64,000 nucleotides of DNA from Silene latifolia (taxonomy: Eukaryota; Streptophyta; Magnoliopsida; Caryophyllales; Caryophyllaceae), in assembly GCF_048544455.1 (NCBI RefSeq), contig NC_133531.1:62472099-62536098 (forward strand). Direction: 5' to 3'. Every line of letters starts with the position of its first letter. Positions within the stretch are counted from its first letter, which is position 1. The notes below the pieces were generated by a model. That model worked only from the letters and a program-made list of their open reading frames with translations. It did no database searches and had not been told where the DNA came from. Shown here piece after piece: positions 33,685 to 44,558 of the stretch. A program made the position numbers and the translations under genes.

Positions 33685-35001
33685 TTAGTCATTTGTTTGA
33701 TTGCATGGAGGTTGGTTTTGATAACATTGGTTTTGATTGTAAAAGGGTCTTTGAGCTTGGTTTCTCATTGGAGGTGGGGTGTATGTTGGTTGAGGGTTTT
33801 GAACATTTCGGCTTTTGTATGAGAGGTTGGGATGGAATTTTGTGTTTTCATTGTAATAGTTGGAATAAGGGGTACCACTCTTGTATTCTTGGAAAGCATT
33901 CACTTGTTCACTTGTTCCCCTACATTCACCTTGGTCATGTCCCAAAGTTCCCCAACTCTCATATACTCCACTTGGAATTGATGAAGATGCCACCATGGCA
34001 TTAACATGATGCTTAGGCGATTTGGAGGCTTCTTCAATCTTAGCCATAGCCTTCTCAAACTTCAAATTAATGGTATCAATATGAGAACTAAGTTGAGCAC
34101 CCAATTGAGTAATAGAGTCCACTTCATGCTTTCCTCCTCTAGTAGCCTTACGAGGTCTACTATATTGTGAATTATGGACCGCCATTTCCTCAATTTTGTT
34201 CCATGTTTGATTATCATCAACTTCGGTAAACATACCATTTGATCCCATATTGAGAATGTTTCGGGAGTCTTCATATAGACAATTCCAAAATTTTTGTACA
34301 AGGATCCACTCGCTAAGTCCATGATGTGGACAAGATCGGCAAGTATCCTTGAATCTCTCCCATGCTTCATACAAAGATTCCTCATCCCTTTGTTTGAACC
34401 CGGTGATTTGGGCTCTCAACATATTAGTCTTTTCCGGAGGATAGAATTTCTTGTAGAAAGCAAGTGCCAATTTCTTCCAAGAGTCAATACCAAGAGTAGC
34501 CTTATCAAGGCTCTTTAACCATTGTTTCGCGGAACCAATCAAAGAAAAAGGAAATAAGACCCATCGAATTTGGTCTTGAGAAACTCCGGTTTGAGAAATC
34601 GCATCACAATAGTCACAAAAAGTCTCCATATGAGAATGAGGGTCTTCACTAGGCATCCCTCCAAATTGACTTCTCTCAACCAATTGTATAAATGCGGATT
34701 TTGCAATGAAATTACCGGTCAAATGTTGTGGTGTGGGAGTAACATTTGGTAGGTTCTCCTCGGTTGGTACGGAATGTGATGAAAATTTAGGCGTTATGGG
34801 TTGATTTTGTGGTTGGTTTTGTATTGGTTTATCCTCTCCTTCTCTTGCAAAAGGGTTGATGAACTCAATATTGTTTGGTTGGATGTCCACAATTTCACCA
34901 ATACCTCTCAAAGTATGTCTAGCAAGTCTTCTATTGTTGGTAAAAGTTCTATCAATTTCAAGATCAATGGGTAACAAGTTACCTTGTGATCTCCTAGACA
35001 T
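33685..35001 (-). CDS. Gag, family A copy B
   Basis: An open frame of 438 codons from MSRRSQGNLLPIDLEIDR; the frame is open to 35037, but I choose 35001 because family 2 Gag also starts MRRSQGGPLLPFDPEIER. The capsid-like core (about residues 110-260) has SQFGGMPSEDPHSHMETF, SLIGSAKQWLKSLDKA, PPEKTNMLRAQITGFKQR and WERFKDTCRSCPHHGLSEW. The zinc knuckle is damaged: copy A's CESCGTLGHDQGEC reads YESWGTLGHDQGEC here, losing two metal ligands. The frame ends at a TAA that copy A reads as Gln, so the original product was a Gag-Pro polyprotein. The PBS is about 120 bases upstream. Confidence 0.82.
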   Translation of the reverse strand: MSRRSQGNLLPIDLEIDRTFTNNRRLARHTLRGIGEIVDIQPNNIEFINPFAREGEDKPIQNQPQNQPITPKFSSHSVPTEENLPNVTPTPQHLTGNFIAKSAFIQLVERSQFGGMPSEDPHSHMETFCDYCDAISQTGVSQDQIRWVLFPFSLIGSAKQWLKSLDKATLGIDSWKKLALAFYKKFYPPEKTNMLRAQITGFKQRDEESLYEAWERFKDTCRSCPHHGLSEWILVQKFWNCLYEDSRNILNMGSNGMFTEVDDNQTWNKIEEMAVHNSQYSRPRKATRGGKHEVDSITQLGAQLSSHIDTINLKFEKAMAKIEEASKSPKHHVNAMVASSSIPSGVYESWGTLGHDQGECRGTSEQVNAFQEYKSGTPYSNYYNENTKFHPNLSYKSRNVQNPQPTYTPPPMRNQAQRPFYNQNQCYQNQPPCNQTND

Positions 35002-35119
35002 GCAAAATATCAACCAACTTGAAAAAAAATAGAACAAACCTTAAGGTGTTTGACTTCCCTAAGGTAAAGAAAGACACAACTAAAAACAATCAAAGAAAAC
35101 CAAATCAAGTTAACACCGT

Positions 35120-35136
35120 CCCCGGCAACGGCGCCA
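35120..35136 (-). other. PBS for tRNA-Asp, copy B
   Basis: CCCCGGCAACGGCGCCA on the plus strand, as in copy A. Confidence 0.9.
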
Positions 35137-35140
35137 TTTT

Positions 35141-35530
35141 TGGTCGGTGTATGGATTTCGGTTACTTGTCGTTAAGAGTTACCTAGACCAAAACAATATT
35201 TATAACTTCACACACTACTCTACTTTTAGTAAAGAGATAAGTAAAGTTCGGATCCCAAGGGACGAGTATTGAAGTAGGATTTTCTATTGCAATTAGTTGT
35301 ATCTAAGGGTGTCACAATTTGGGTAGAGGTAGGAGATCAACTAAACTAATCAACAATATAAAAGTAAAGCAATGAAAAAAAGCAAGATGATTAAAATGAG
35401 ATGTGAACAATTGATAAAAAGCACTAGGGTGTCATGGGTTCATAGGGGATTCATGGGATTTGATGATACAAACATGTTCTCTACTAGATGCAAGCACTTA
35501 TGTTGTGATGGGATCGAGTTGGTTTATATC
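35141..35530 (-). repeat. 5' LTR of copy B, first part
   Basis: Begins TGGTCGGTGTATGG; ends at ATATC, the TSD of the insertion that follows (35526-35530 and 59891-59895). Confidence 0.9.
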
Positions 35531-36561
35531 TGTAACACCCCGATTTATGAAGGAGCATTTAGCAAGACATTCCCTAATAAACCGGACTGTTACCATCTCG
35601 GTTTCCCGAGGTAGTGAATAACAAATTAAACTCCAAGGCAAATTATATAATTACTTTAACTTAATTATTACAAAACCTCTTTTACATCAAAATAACAAAG
35701 AACTAACATAAATAAAAGTGAAAGTCTTCTAAATGATGATCTAGCTACTAAGTCTTCTGATCCAGTGTCTCACGCCCATCAAGCTCCCATCCTATCTCTT
35801 AAACCCTTTGTCAAGTCGCTCCCCAATATTTGGATCGTCACGGTGTTCACGAATACACAGGTCAACCACGAGGTTGAGTAGGGAATACAATGAAACAACA
35901 AAATATGATATGCATGCTTCTCCGTCACCTCCACCTCCATCTCAACTCATATCTCATAACCCGGAACGCCTTGACCATACCGATCCCCGGTAGACTATAT
36001 ATCGACCGTAGCCGATCCGCCACTCGCACTGAGGACACCAGGGCAAGTCTGCAGAACCCGCCCGGGCCTTATCACAACATCATCTTCACCACACCACATC
36101 ACCACAACATCCTCCATCTCCAATGCATATGAAGGCTCAAAAGAAATTAATGCAACACAATATATATATTATTGAACTGATCAATCATAAAATCATGCCG
36201 GTTACCAAATGTTGTGATAACATACTCAATATGATCAATTCAGTCAATCACCTTCCAGCATATGAATCATAACGTAAATCAACAACCACGAATCAAGTCA
36301 GCATTCACAGTTTGGTCATATGAAACACAAACAAGTCAACACAATTCAACATCAACGATAATAAGTCAAGTGTATTTCCCTACCTCGCATCCGCAGATTA
36401 AATGGACAGATGCTCAATAATATTCCACAACAAATTCGCCCTCTGAAAGATAAATAAATGATAAACAATTACTTAAACTATTCCCGTTCCCAAAATAGAA
36501 AATTACTAAAAATAGAAACTTCTTAAAAATGGAAAGTTTCCTTAAATGGAAACTTCCCCGA
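35531..36561 (-). repeat. Left LTR of composite, first part
   Basis: Related to 18286-20515 but a distinct subfamily. U5 hairpin CTCGG-TTTC-CCGAG at 35597-35610. Broken at CCCGA by family 2. Confidence 0.85.
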
Positions 36562-38100
36562 TGACACGTCTGTCGCGTACCTGTCAAAAATAAAACCTAA
36601 CGGTCTCAACTAAAAATGTAGTAGAGGCAGTCGAGTATCGAATCCTCAGGGAGGTAATGTAACTACAGCTATCTATTTCTAATTCTAAGGTAACAATTGG
36701 GTTTGATTAATTATTGGTTCTAAACTACGGAGTTGAAAGGAAGAGAAATAAGGCAAGAGCAGTAGAGCAAGAAATGAATTAAACTATCAATAAGAGGGGG
36801 ACATGTCGGGAATTCGGTTCACTACAGTAGTACAACAACTTAGCAGTAAATGACTCAGACGAACTAATGCGAGACGGATATTAGAAGGTCCTTTCGGTCC
36901 ACTTCCCACCCTAAAATACCGCTAACTTAACTTTCGTCCTCATTAGGGTAGTCTACTGTTTATAGCAGGCCTATTTAATCCAATCTTTCGATCCAGGGTT
37001 AATTGTAGCCAGATTAACGGGTGACATAGAAGCGTGCACTCAACTAGGTCGAGAATTACAGTTATATTGCTATAGTGACAGAGTCTCTTAAATCGGTTCG
37101 TCTAATTCATTTACTACGTCGTCATTATCCTACCGCAGATCCCCTAATCCCAACATGAAGGGAGATTAGCTACTCATGTCTATTGATAAACTAACAGCAT
37201 GTAAATTTCCAGCAGATGACATAATGAAATGATAATATAAAGCAATGATAATCAAATTAGGGCAGAAGCATAATAACAATAACATAAAACAAGAATTAAA
37301 ACAACAAAAGAAGGTTAATTATTATTAAAAGGGAAAGAGAATTACAATCCAAAGCAATTTTAAGGCGTAAAAAGAACGAAATCCGAGTGAAAGCAATCTA
37401 ACGTAGGAAAGTAGCAGTGTCTAATGTCAAGGATAGTAAAAAGAATAAAGATAAAAGAGAGTAAAGTGATGATCAGAGAATAAAAGATCGAATAAAAAGA
37501 TAAAAGATGACTCATAACCTAGTTAAACATAGGTTAAATAGCCAAAAAGCCTAAGTGTTTATGCGGAATATACTAAAACACGGACTAATTAAAGCCCACA
37601 GACGAAATCCTCTCGATCGAGTAGGCAAAACCACTCGATCGACCAACGGCTCAGCAGAAACCCCTCGATCGACCAGCAGGGTTCTCGATCGAGGACCAGA
37701 TCAAATGCAGCTTACTCGATCGAGAAAGGAACAGCTCGATCGAGTCTTGGGAAGCTTAGGGACCTCTCGATCGTCCTATAAACTGCTCGATAGACCACCA
37801 ATCAACTCGATAGACCACTTGAGTCTTCAATTCAGCTCACGTCTTCACTCAAATGCTTCGTAATGCGTGCCACGACACTTCAAGTGCAGTATCTCACTCT
37901 GGGACAATCTCGTCTCCTCTAATTGCATGCAAAAAGGACGGAAAAGAGCATGGTTCCGCTACTTTCGCGATCATTCCTACAAAAAGGACAAAATACACCA
38001 AAGTAGCCAATTCGGGGCAAAATACTATAAAAACAGTATATAAATGCATAGAAATACGTGCTGAAATAGGCCAAAAAGACTATACATTAGGCACGTATCA
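36562..38100 (-). repeat. 3' LTR of family 2
   Basis: Plus strand TGACACGTCTGTCGCG ... GGCACGTATCA. Confidence 0.95.
37610..37820. repeat. CTCGATCGAG cluster in family 2 LTR
   Basis: Seven CTCGATCG words, four of them full CTCGATCGAG, followed by two CTCGATAGA variants. The other LTR has the same array at 47279-47489. It lies 290-490 bp inside the LTR, the same zone as the family A cluster. The open frame across it (37555-37863) is a by-product of the motif lacking stops. Confidence 0.92.
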
Positions 38101-38115
38101 AATCTCCCCAAACCA
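38101..38115 (-). other. Terminal PPT of family 2
   Basis: AATCTCCCCAAACCA next to the LTR end. Further CTCCCCAAACCA-like boxes lie at about 39675, 39823 and 39911. Confidence 0.7.
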
Positions 38116-39954
38116 AACCTTTACTCGCCCTCGAGTAAACTCAAAACTAAACTAATGGAACGGAAATGATAACTCAGAGCTAGCCTAACGTGTCTACTTG
38201 AACCACTTTAATGCAACAGAAATCAACAGTTAAAGCTAGACAGTCAATACGCAAACGAATTATAAGCTGTTCAGAAATAAAGCTGACCTATCGACCTTGC
38301 AAGACCAACAAAACCGGACTCTCACGTGGTCACTCTTCTCTCATGAAGCAAAGGGCAATGTTATATGTAAAAGAGAGAAGAAAAGACAGTCACTCGCCTA
38401 ACTGCGACCTACATAGCATGCATGCACCAAAAATGAAAGACAATTCAAGTACTAATGCACACACTCCAACCAATAATGTCCGTCACAGCCGAGGGTTTGC
38501 AAATAATATGGGAATAGTGAGGTTCAGGTGAGAAAAGGCAAAACAAGTTATGGAAATGTGGAGGTAAAAGCGTCAAGCTAGTTCCTAACAGGACCATAAT
38601 AAACCATCCGGATCTCAAACTGACTGAAAGACTAACACAGGTGCCCTTCACTTGGCACAAAACTCACTAAACTGGAAGCACAATCTCCTCAAAAAATATG
38701 GAATAAGAGTGGAGGAGCTAGACGGTCACAAAGTTCCCTTTTTTAAACACCGTCTGAGACAACTAACTGAAACAACCAACCCTCTTGTCGATTGTACGTC
38801 TTCGAACATCTTCTCAACTCTGACAAGAGGGTCTTACTTTTCACAACTCTTTCTTTTTCTTTTGTTTCACGTGAATCTCATTTTTTTTTCATTTTCTTTT
38901 CTTTTTTTTTTCTTTCTTACTTCACGTTTCTCTTTTTTTTTTTCTTCTCAATACTTTTTTTTTTTCACTTCCTCCTTCTTTAATACAATCACCAACTCCA
39001 AACGGGAATTACGGACCAAACTGCAACGGAAAACATACCACAAAAGGACAGACTAACTACCTTGACTAGGCAGGCTTAGTTTGGAATGTGGCTAATGGGT
39101 CAAAAAGGCAAGTTTTGGTCAATGTGGAGCTAAATGGGTGAAAGATGTAAAGAAAGGGAAATTGCAAGACCCTCCCTGCATGTGACACCAACCGCAGACC
39201 CGAATATGTGCATTTGACGAGAAATTGAATGTCATAAATGTGCAAATGAGACAAACATGCTATGCAAGGAGTACTACTCTCAAAATTCCTAATGAACTGG
39301 TCATGGATGTCACCAGTTATGGCTCTAAAACTCAGAATTTTTAAGTAGTTTGCCAGTTTATCAGGTCAAGTCTAAACAGTCAGCTATTATTTGAACAGAA
39401 ATTCGTAGACTATGCGTATGACAAAGCTAAAAACCATCAATAAAGTGCAAGGCTCAAGTAAATTGACAAGTTATAGTGCATTATCATCATGGAAATCTAC
39501 CGTTCCGACTCAACCTATATGCAAAAATAAACGTGAAATTTTTTTTGAATTTTTAACATTTTCTAATTTTTTTTAAATTTTTGATTTTTCTGAAAATAAA
39601 CAACGAATGCAAGCTGAAAAATTAAACGTGAATGCAAAACAAATGCAGATGCAGACTCAAAAGGATGCAATACCCTCCCCAAACCAAAAGGGACAACGCC
39701 CTCGTTGTCCTCCAGCATACACCAGCAGTAAAAATGGGGGATGGGGGTATACAACCAATAAAATAAAATAAAGGAGACGAAAAATAAAAAGAGTGAGAGG
39801 ACATACAAAACACGAACTTCCCCAAACCAAATGAAAAGCGGGGAAGTGAGTAGACCAAAGAGCTACTCGTCGTCGGCAAGACCGCTATCTCTCGGGTACT
39901 CGACTCAACAAAACCGTCTCCCCAAACCAGCAACAACAAGGGGAGACTCGGTCG
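38116..39954 (-). other. 3' non-coding region of family 2
   Basis: About 1.8 kb without a gene. Contains a pyrimidine/poly-T tract (38877-38975), an A/T-rich stretch (39535-39600) and extra PPT-like boxes. Layout parallels 1454-3629 of family A. Confidence 0.6.
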
Positions 39955-41756
39955 TCATCTCCCCTGATCCTCCGGACCGGGTACGAACGGAGGGTCACTC
40001 TGCTCCTCTCTGGCAGCTCTCGCCGCCGCCTGCTCTGCCCGTAACCGCACCTCTCGTGCTACCTCTGTCTCCTCCGGTTCCTCTTCTGAGTCAGAGGATA
40101 GTGGAGGGTACCCGTCCGTTGGGTATCGGTAGAAGGAAGGATGCGGCCACCCCTCTGGAATCGGCCGCCGGGCTCGGATGTGGAACTCGTAGAGTGGGAA
40201 TACGGCCAAGGCCATATCCCGTCTCATCTCGAAGTAAGGTACCGCACAACCGGGAGGCAAGGCATCACGACGCCCTTGGTCTCGTGACCGCGGCGCCTAA
40301 AGCAGGAGGGCGGACAAAGTTGGCGGAAAACCGAACCGGAAGGAGGGTCAAGTGGAGGTGGAGTATGAGTGGGTGTAGGCTGAGGCGTGGGTGTCGGTCC
40401 CACTGGGCTCGAGTCCGAGCCTGGGAGCTAGAAGATGCTCCGGCCTCCCGCTTCCTCTTCTTAGAAGAAGAGGGAGGGGTGAAGGTAAGGTGGTAGGTAG
40501 GTGGAGGTGGCCTCGCTCCCTCAGCAGCAGTAGGGAGCGGTGAAAGTGGCGGAAGGGTAGAGCACGGCAAGGTGACAGACGTGGAGCCACAGATCTTCCA
40601 CATCCTCGCACTCCCCTTCGCCTTTGGGAACCAGGTCAAGACAGCCATAGCATCCAGGTCAAGGTAAGCCACCTCATCGGGTGCAGTGAGTGAAGGGTCA
40701 GTGGGGTAAAGGTGGCGGGCAATCCTAGTAACTAGCCCGCCACAGACAACTGCGGTCTTGACCCGAGTCCCAATACCGTTCCAATGCTGAGCTACCAGAT
40801 AAGCAATGTTTAGAACAAACGGGGTACCGTAGTCAATGTTGAGGTACCCCGCGAGAATCGCTAGCTCAGTGTTGGTCACGTTATTGGGCTCAGGGCGCCC
40901 AAAAATGGTCTCTCCTAACAGACGCAAGTAATAACGGGGCGCAGGTAAGTGAACGTGAGCTCCCTTCCGTGAGTGGAAGGGAGTGTGAGAAAGAGCAGCC
41001 CAAAGTGGCTGAAGGAGCTCTCGAGGTGGGGCAGTGGGACCATCACTAACTAGTCCCAAAACCTCCCCAAACTTGGACAAGGTCCAGTGATGCGACTCAT
41101 TGCGGAGTCGGAAGTGAATGCGAGAAGCGGAGTGGTCACTGGTAGGAGTCGGTGTCAAAAGAGTAGGAGCTAAAGAACTCGTACGTAAGGGTACGAATGG
41201 TAGCCTCCTGCATGGTAATCAGACCCGACATACCCGTCCCGTTCAACAAACTACAGACCTCCTCATAGATGCCTAAGGTCTCTAGGTCAGCTTGTGCAAG
41301 GAAACGGGTGGAGGAGAGGGGACAACGAAGTAAGGCGGCTAACCGTGTCCGGTGAGCCTTTGAAGTAAAACGTACCGTAGGCATCTTCGGTAGAGGTGTG
41401 AGTGCGCTCTCCCCTGTAGCAACAGCCGCAGAAGGGCTGGAAGTAACGGCTAACTGGCTAGCCTGCTGGTGTGTCCTTGGTGGCACCATACCAAGCTGCG
41501 GAAAACGGGGCCTGAATCCGCAGTCCAGCAAAGAGAAAGGCCTGGGAGTGATGGCTGGTGAAGCCTGAACCGAACTCCCGGCTGAGCTGGGTGCGGAGTG
41601 AACTATCCCTGCAGCTGAGACAAGTAAAACTGGCGCTGCAGTGGTGACCAAGGCAGAGCTAGTGGCAACAGCAGGGGCCACTTGCTCGCTCACAGAAGAG
41701 CTGGAGGACGTGCTAGTAGAAAACAGGGAACTCGCGTCCATCCTGCAAAGTGTCAA
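39955..41756 (-). pseudogene. ORF-X of family 2 (ATHILA ORF-1-like), frameshifted
   Basis: Three overlapping frames: 41136-41756, 40265-41158 and 39955-40260. The N-terminus (MTLCRMDASS...) is Ser/Ala/Thr-rich and unlike family A. Then PTVRFTSKAHRTRLAAL, DLETLGIYEEVCSLLNGTGM and LTYEFFSSY correspond to family A VIFTSDSHRKKF, FGVLEQTKTFFESMGL and LTLEFLSSL. FRLRNESHHWTLSKFGEVLG corresponds to FRLENTDRKLSFREFGEIFG, and YYLRLLGETIFGR to VWHKVVGHTLIAR. The C-terminus is acidic (SSDSEEEPEETEVA). It is thus an ortholog-like but very divergent ORF-X. Frame changes near 41150 and 40262 disable it here. GC content is clearly higher than in the family A gene. Confidence 0.75.
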
Positions 41757-43360
41757 AGGGCACGAATAAGAAATATGCTGCTAACCGTGATTAAAACGAT
41801 CGCTAACCAACATGTGACAGCAAAAAGAGGCCCTATTAGTCGATAAAACCGACTTCCAGCATACAAAACTAACAATTCCTCAAAAATTTTCGAAAAACAG
41901 CATGTAAATGGTGATGATATGATAAAACAGTGACTGCATGAAAACCGAAAATAGGGCGTGTATCACTCCGGGCAGTCGAGAGTAACCATTCACAGCGCGA
42001 GATTCCTAATAATTCAAAGCATGTAATGGCGACAGGGGACGGGAAAACAGTTAACAGCGGTTAACAACAGTGACAAGTGGGCGATAACCGCAAATAACAA
42101 AACATGACAGCAAGACAACCGTCTGACAGTCGAAATTTCGACTCACAGGGACCCTAGTCGCGGAATCTCGCGCAAAATTCGAATTTATCATGCAAAAACA
42201 GTGAGGAGTTGCTAAAACATCATCAATCAAGCTAATCAAGGGCTAAAAACACAATAAAATCGAATAAATTCGACTAAGTAAGGAATTTTCGAGCCCTAAT
42301 TCAAAATCACCTCAAAAATTCGAATTAAATCAAGAGAAATTGCAAAGAGTGTGATAGAAACACTTACTTGATGATGATTATCCTAAAACAAGCAATTAAA
42401 CTTCAAAAACAAGCAAGCAAGGCGGATTTTTCGATTGAAAAACCGCAAACCCTAATTCCCTTTGAAAACCGTGAAAATGAACACAAAATAAGGGGAAAAC
42501 AAGGGGCTATTGAAGAATAATTAGCTAGCAATGGAATGTAGGTGGTGGATTTGATAAATTTGGGCAAGAAATGGGGATTTGGGGGTGAAGTTAGCCGCAA
42601 ATTAAGGAGGGGGTTAGACAAATTAGGGGTGAAATGAAATGAATTAGAAAAATAAGAGTTTTTAAGAAGAAAAACTCTCGTCGTTTACTGTTCATTCCAC
42701 TCGATCGAGTGGTTTTAATCACTCGATCGAGGACTTTTGATATCCCCTTTGCTCGATCGAATAAGAAACCTTTCGATCGACCTGTTCCTCTGTGGTCTTC
42801 CTCGATCGAGTAACCAGCCAGCTCGATCGACCCAATAGCCATTCGATCGAGTATAAAAATACTCGATCGAGGACTTCCTCGTGTGAATTCCTTTAAATTT
42901 CCGTCTTTTCCTCCTCGAAATGCGTGACATTTCCCCAAACCTGCATAAAACATATCCCAAATACCAAATACACAGCAAAATAGTCTATAGTCTTAGTCTA
43001 CGCTAAAAATTGTCTAAACTAATTGTCCTAATAAAAACGTAATAAATAAATAAATTCAAAAGAAATTCAAACCAAAAATCTATTACAATTTGTTACACGG
43101 GGCATTTCCCCGTTTAATTCCCATCAGTTGTCAATAGCCCCTTCGTGGGCTTCCATTTGGAGGACGTCACTTGGCGATGCGACCGTCCTCTTTGACTTCC
43201 ACGAGCTTGAATTTCTGAGAGGAGGAGGAACATAATTCCAATCTATGTAGGTTCGAACTGCCTTCGTTCTCGCCCCTCTGTCATCTTCTTTCGCATCCTT
43301 TGCTCCAGTTGATTGATCTTTGGTTGCACCCCGTCCCTTGACATGACTCCTTTCTTGCCT
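41757..43360 (-). other. Spacer between protease and ORF-X, family 2
   Basis: No RT, RNase H or integrase similarity seen in any frame. Holds the motif cluster at 42690-42870; short frames such as 42403-42621 and 42591-42953 are not recognisable proteins. Confidence 0.6.
42690..42870. repeat. CTCGATCGAG cluster before ORF-X, family 2
   Basis: Eight TCGATCGA words, four of them full CTCGATCGAG, spaced 8-25 bases, about 0.95-1.1 kb upstream of ORF-X. Position matches the GACGAGCG cluster of family A. Confidence 0.92.
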
Positions 43361-44269
43361 TTATCCGTACCTACGATAAGGAAAATGACGAATTCTCCTC
43401 CTTTTTGCTCTCGCATGAGGCGGAGGGTCAGCAATAATGGCAATATTCTCCAAAATTGGAGTGTCAATAATAGGGTCAACAGAAGAGAGGGCATTGCAAG
43501 GCTGAGCTTGCATGGGAGCCCTCCGGAACTTGGACTGATGAAAAGTCAGCTCCTCATCCCCTACCGGAAGGTCAAAGTCTTCCCCGACATCTATCATTTG
43601 CACGGGCAAAGTGGACAAAAATGGTCTCCCTAAAATGATAGGGGTATGCACATCTTCGGGGATATCTAGGACGACAAAGTCAACGGGAATAAAGAACTTC
43701 CCGATCCTAACAGGTACGTCTTCCGCTACACCTAGTGGCCGTGATAGACTACGGTCGGCCATCTGGACAGTCATGTTGGTGCAACTCAGCTTGGTCACAC
43801 CAAGTCTCTTAGCTAGAGACAAAGGTAAAACACTTACGCTAGCGCCTAAATCGCATAGCGCATTATCAATCAACTGCATTCCTATGTGACAAGGGATCGA
43901 AAAACTACCCGGGTCTGATTGCTTAAGAGGTAGCTTATTTTGAGACGGGGTTGACCCCATCTCGTCAAAGCTGATCTCATTATCATTTATGGTCCTCTTA
44001 CGTGCTAAAATATCTTTCATAAATCGTAAATAAGAGGGTACCTTGGTAAGCAACTCAGTGAACGGCACGGAAACTTCCAAACTCTTCAACAGCTCAACAA
44101 ATTTGCTAAATTGTTGATTAATCTTGGTATTCTCAGAGCCGCCTCGGGAAGGGAACCGTAATTGGAATCTCGAGTCCCTTGTTTCTCGCCTCCAAAGTGT
44201 CTTCCGGAGCAAGTTCGGTGTCCTTTGGCCGCTTCTTACCTCTCGAACGAGGCCTTTACGGTAATTCAT
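43361..44269 (-). pseudogene. Protease of family 2 Gag-Pro
   Basis: Aspartic protease of the Athila/Tat type: conserved pre-region FVELLKSLEVSVPFTELLTK, active site CDLGASVSVLPLSLAKRLG, then SCTNMTVQMADRS, VPVRIGKFFIPVDFVV and IILGRPFLSTLPVQMIDV. The tail reads VGDEELTFHQSKF without the stop that family A has here. After that about 55 residues of basic tail end the frame at 43361. An in-frame stop near 44267 separates it from the linker, so the polyprotein is interrupted. Confidence 0.85.
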
Positions 44270-44558
44270 CGCTTAAACGAGCACTAGCAGGCTCTCGAAT
44301 AAGCTTCCCGTCATCAATATCACTCGATCGAGCAATGTGTCCACTCGATCGAGCTGTTTCTTCAGCAACTTCAGTCGATCGAGCAACAGTCCCCCTCGAT
44401 CGACCTTCTTCATCTTCAGTCACTCGATCGAGCGAGTGACTACTCGATCGAGGGCTTTCCTCACCAATCCCCTCGATCTAATCTAATTTGACAAAGACAG
44501 ACTTCGGTCGATCGAGTAACTCTTGTGTCGTGAGTCCTTTCTTCTTACGAACACTTGT
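44270..44558 (-). pseudogene. Gag-Pro linker of family 2 carrying CTCGATCGA words
   Basis: In the same reading frame as gag and protease, with three stops. The motif is translated as LDR or ARSS, giving SLDRVTEDEEGRSRGTVARS-type sequence. About seven TCGATCGA words occur at 44317-44515. Family A's linker at the same place (acidic, KEEVPTIQEV) has no such words. Confidence 0.75.

Noticed and set aside
35531..35633. Terminal inverted repeat of a DNA transposon
   Set aside because: Kept only as an alternative. The 5-bp TSD, TG/CA ends, U5 hairpin and LTR homology to 18286-20515 favour a retrotransposon origin.
37555..37863. 102-codon plus-strand ORF rich in LDR and RST (also 47224-47532)
   Set aside because: Produced by the stop-free CTCGATCGA words in the LTR. 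Its presence in both LTRs is explained by LTR identity.
38652..39056. 134-codon Phe-rich ORF, possible membrane protein
   Set aside because: Translation of a poly-T/pyrimidine tract in the 3' non-coding region; no conservation seen.
39831..40496. 221-codon plus-strand ORF
   Set aside because: Antisense shadow of family 2 ORF-X, which has homology to family A ORF-X in the minus frames.
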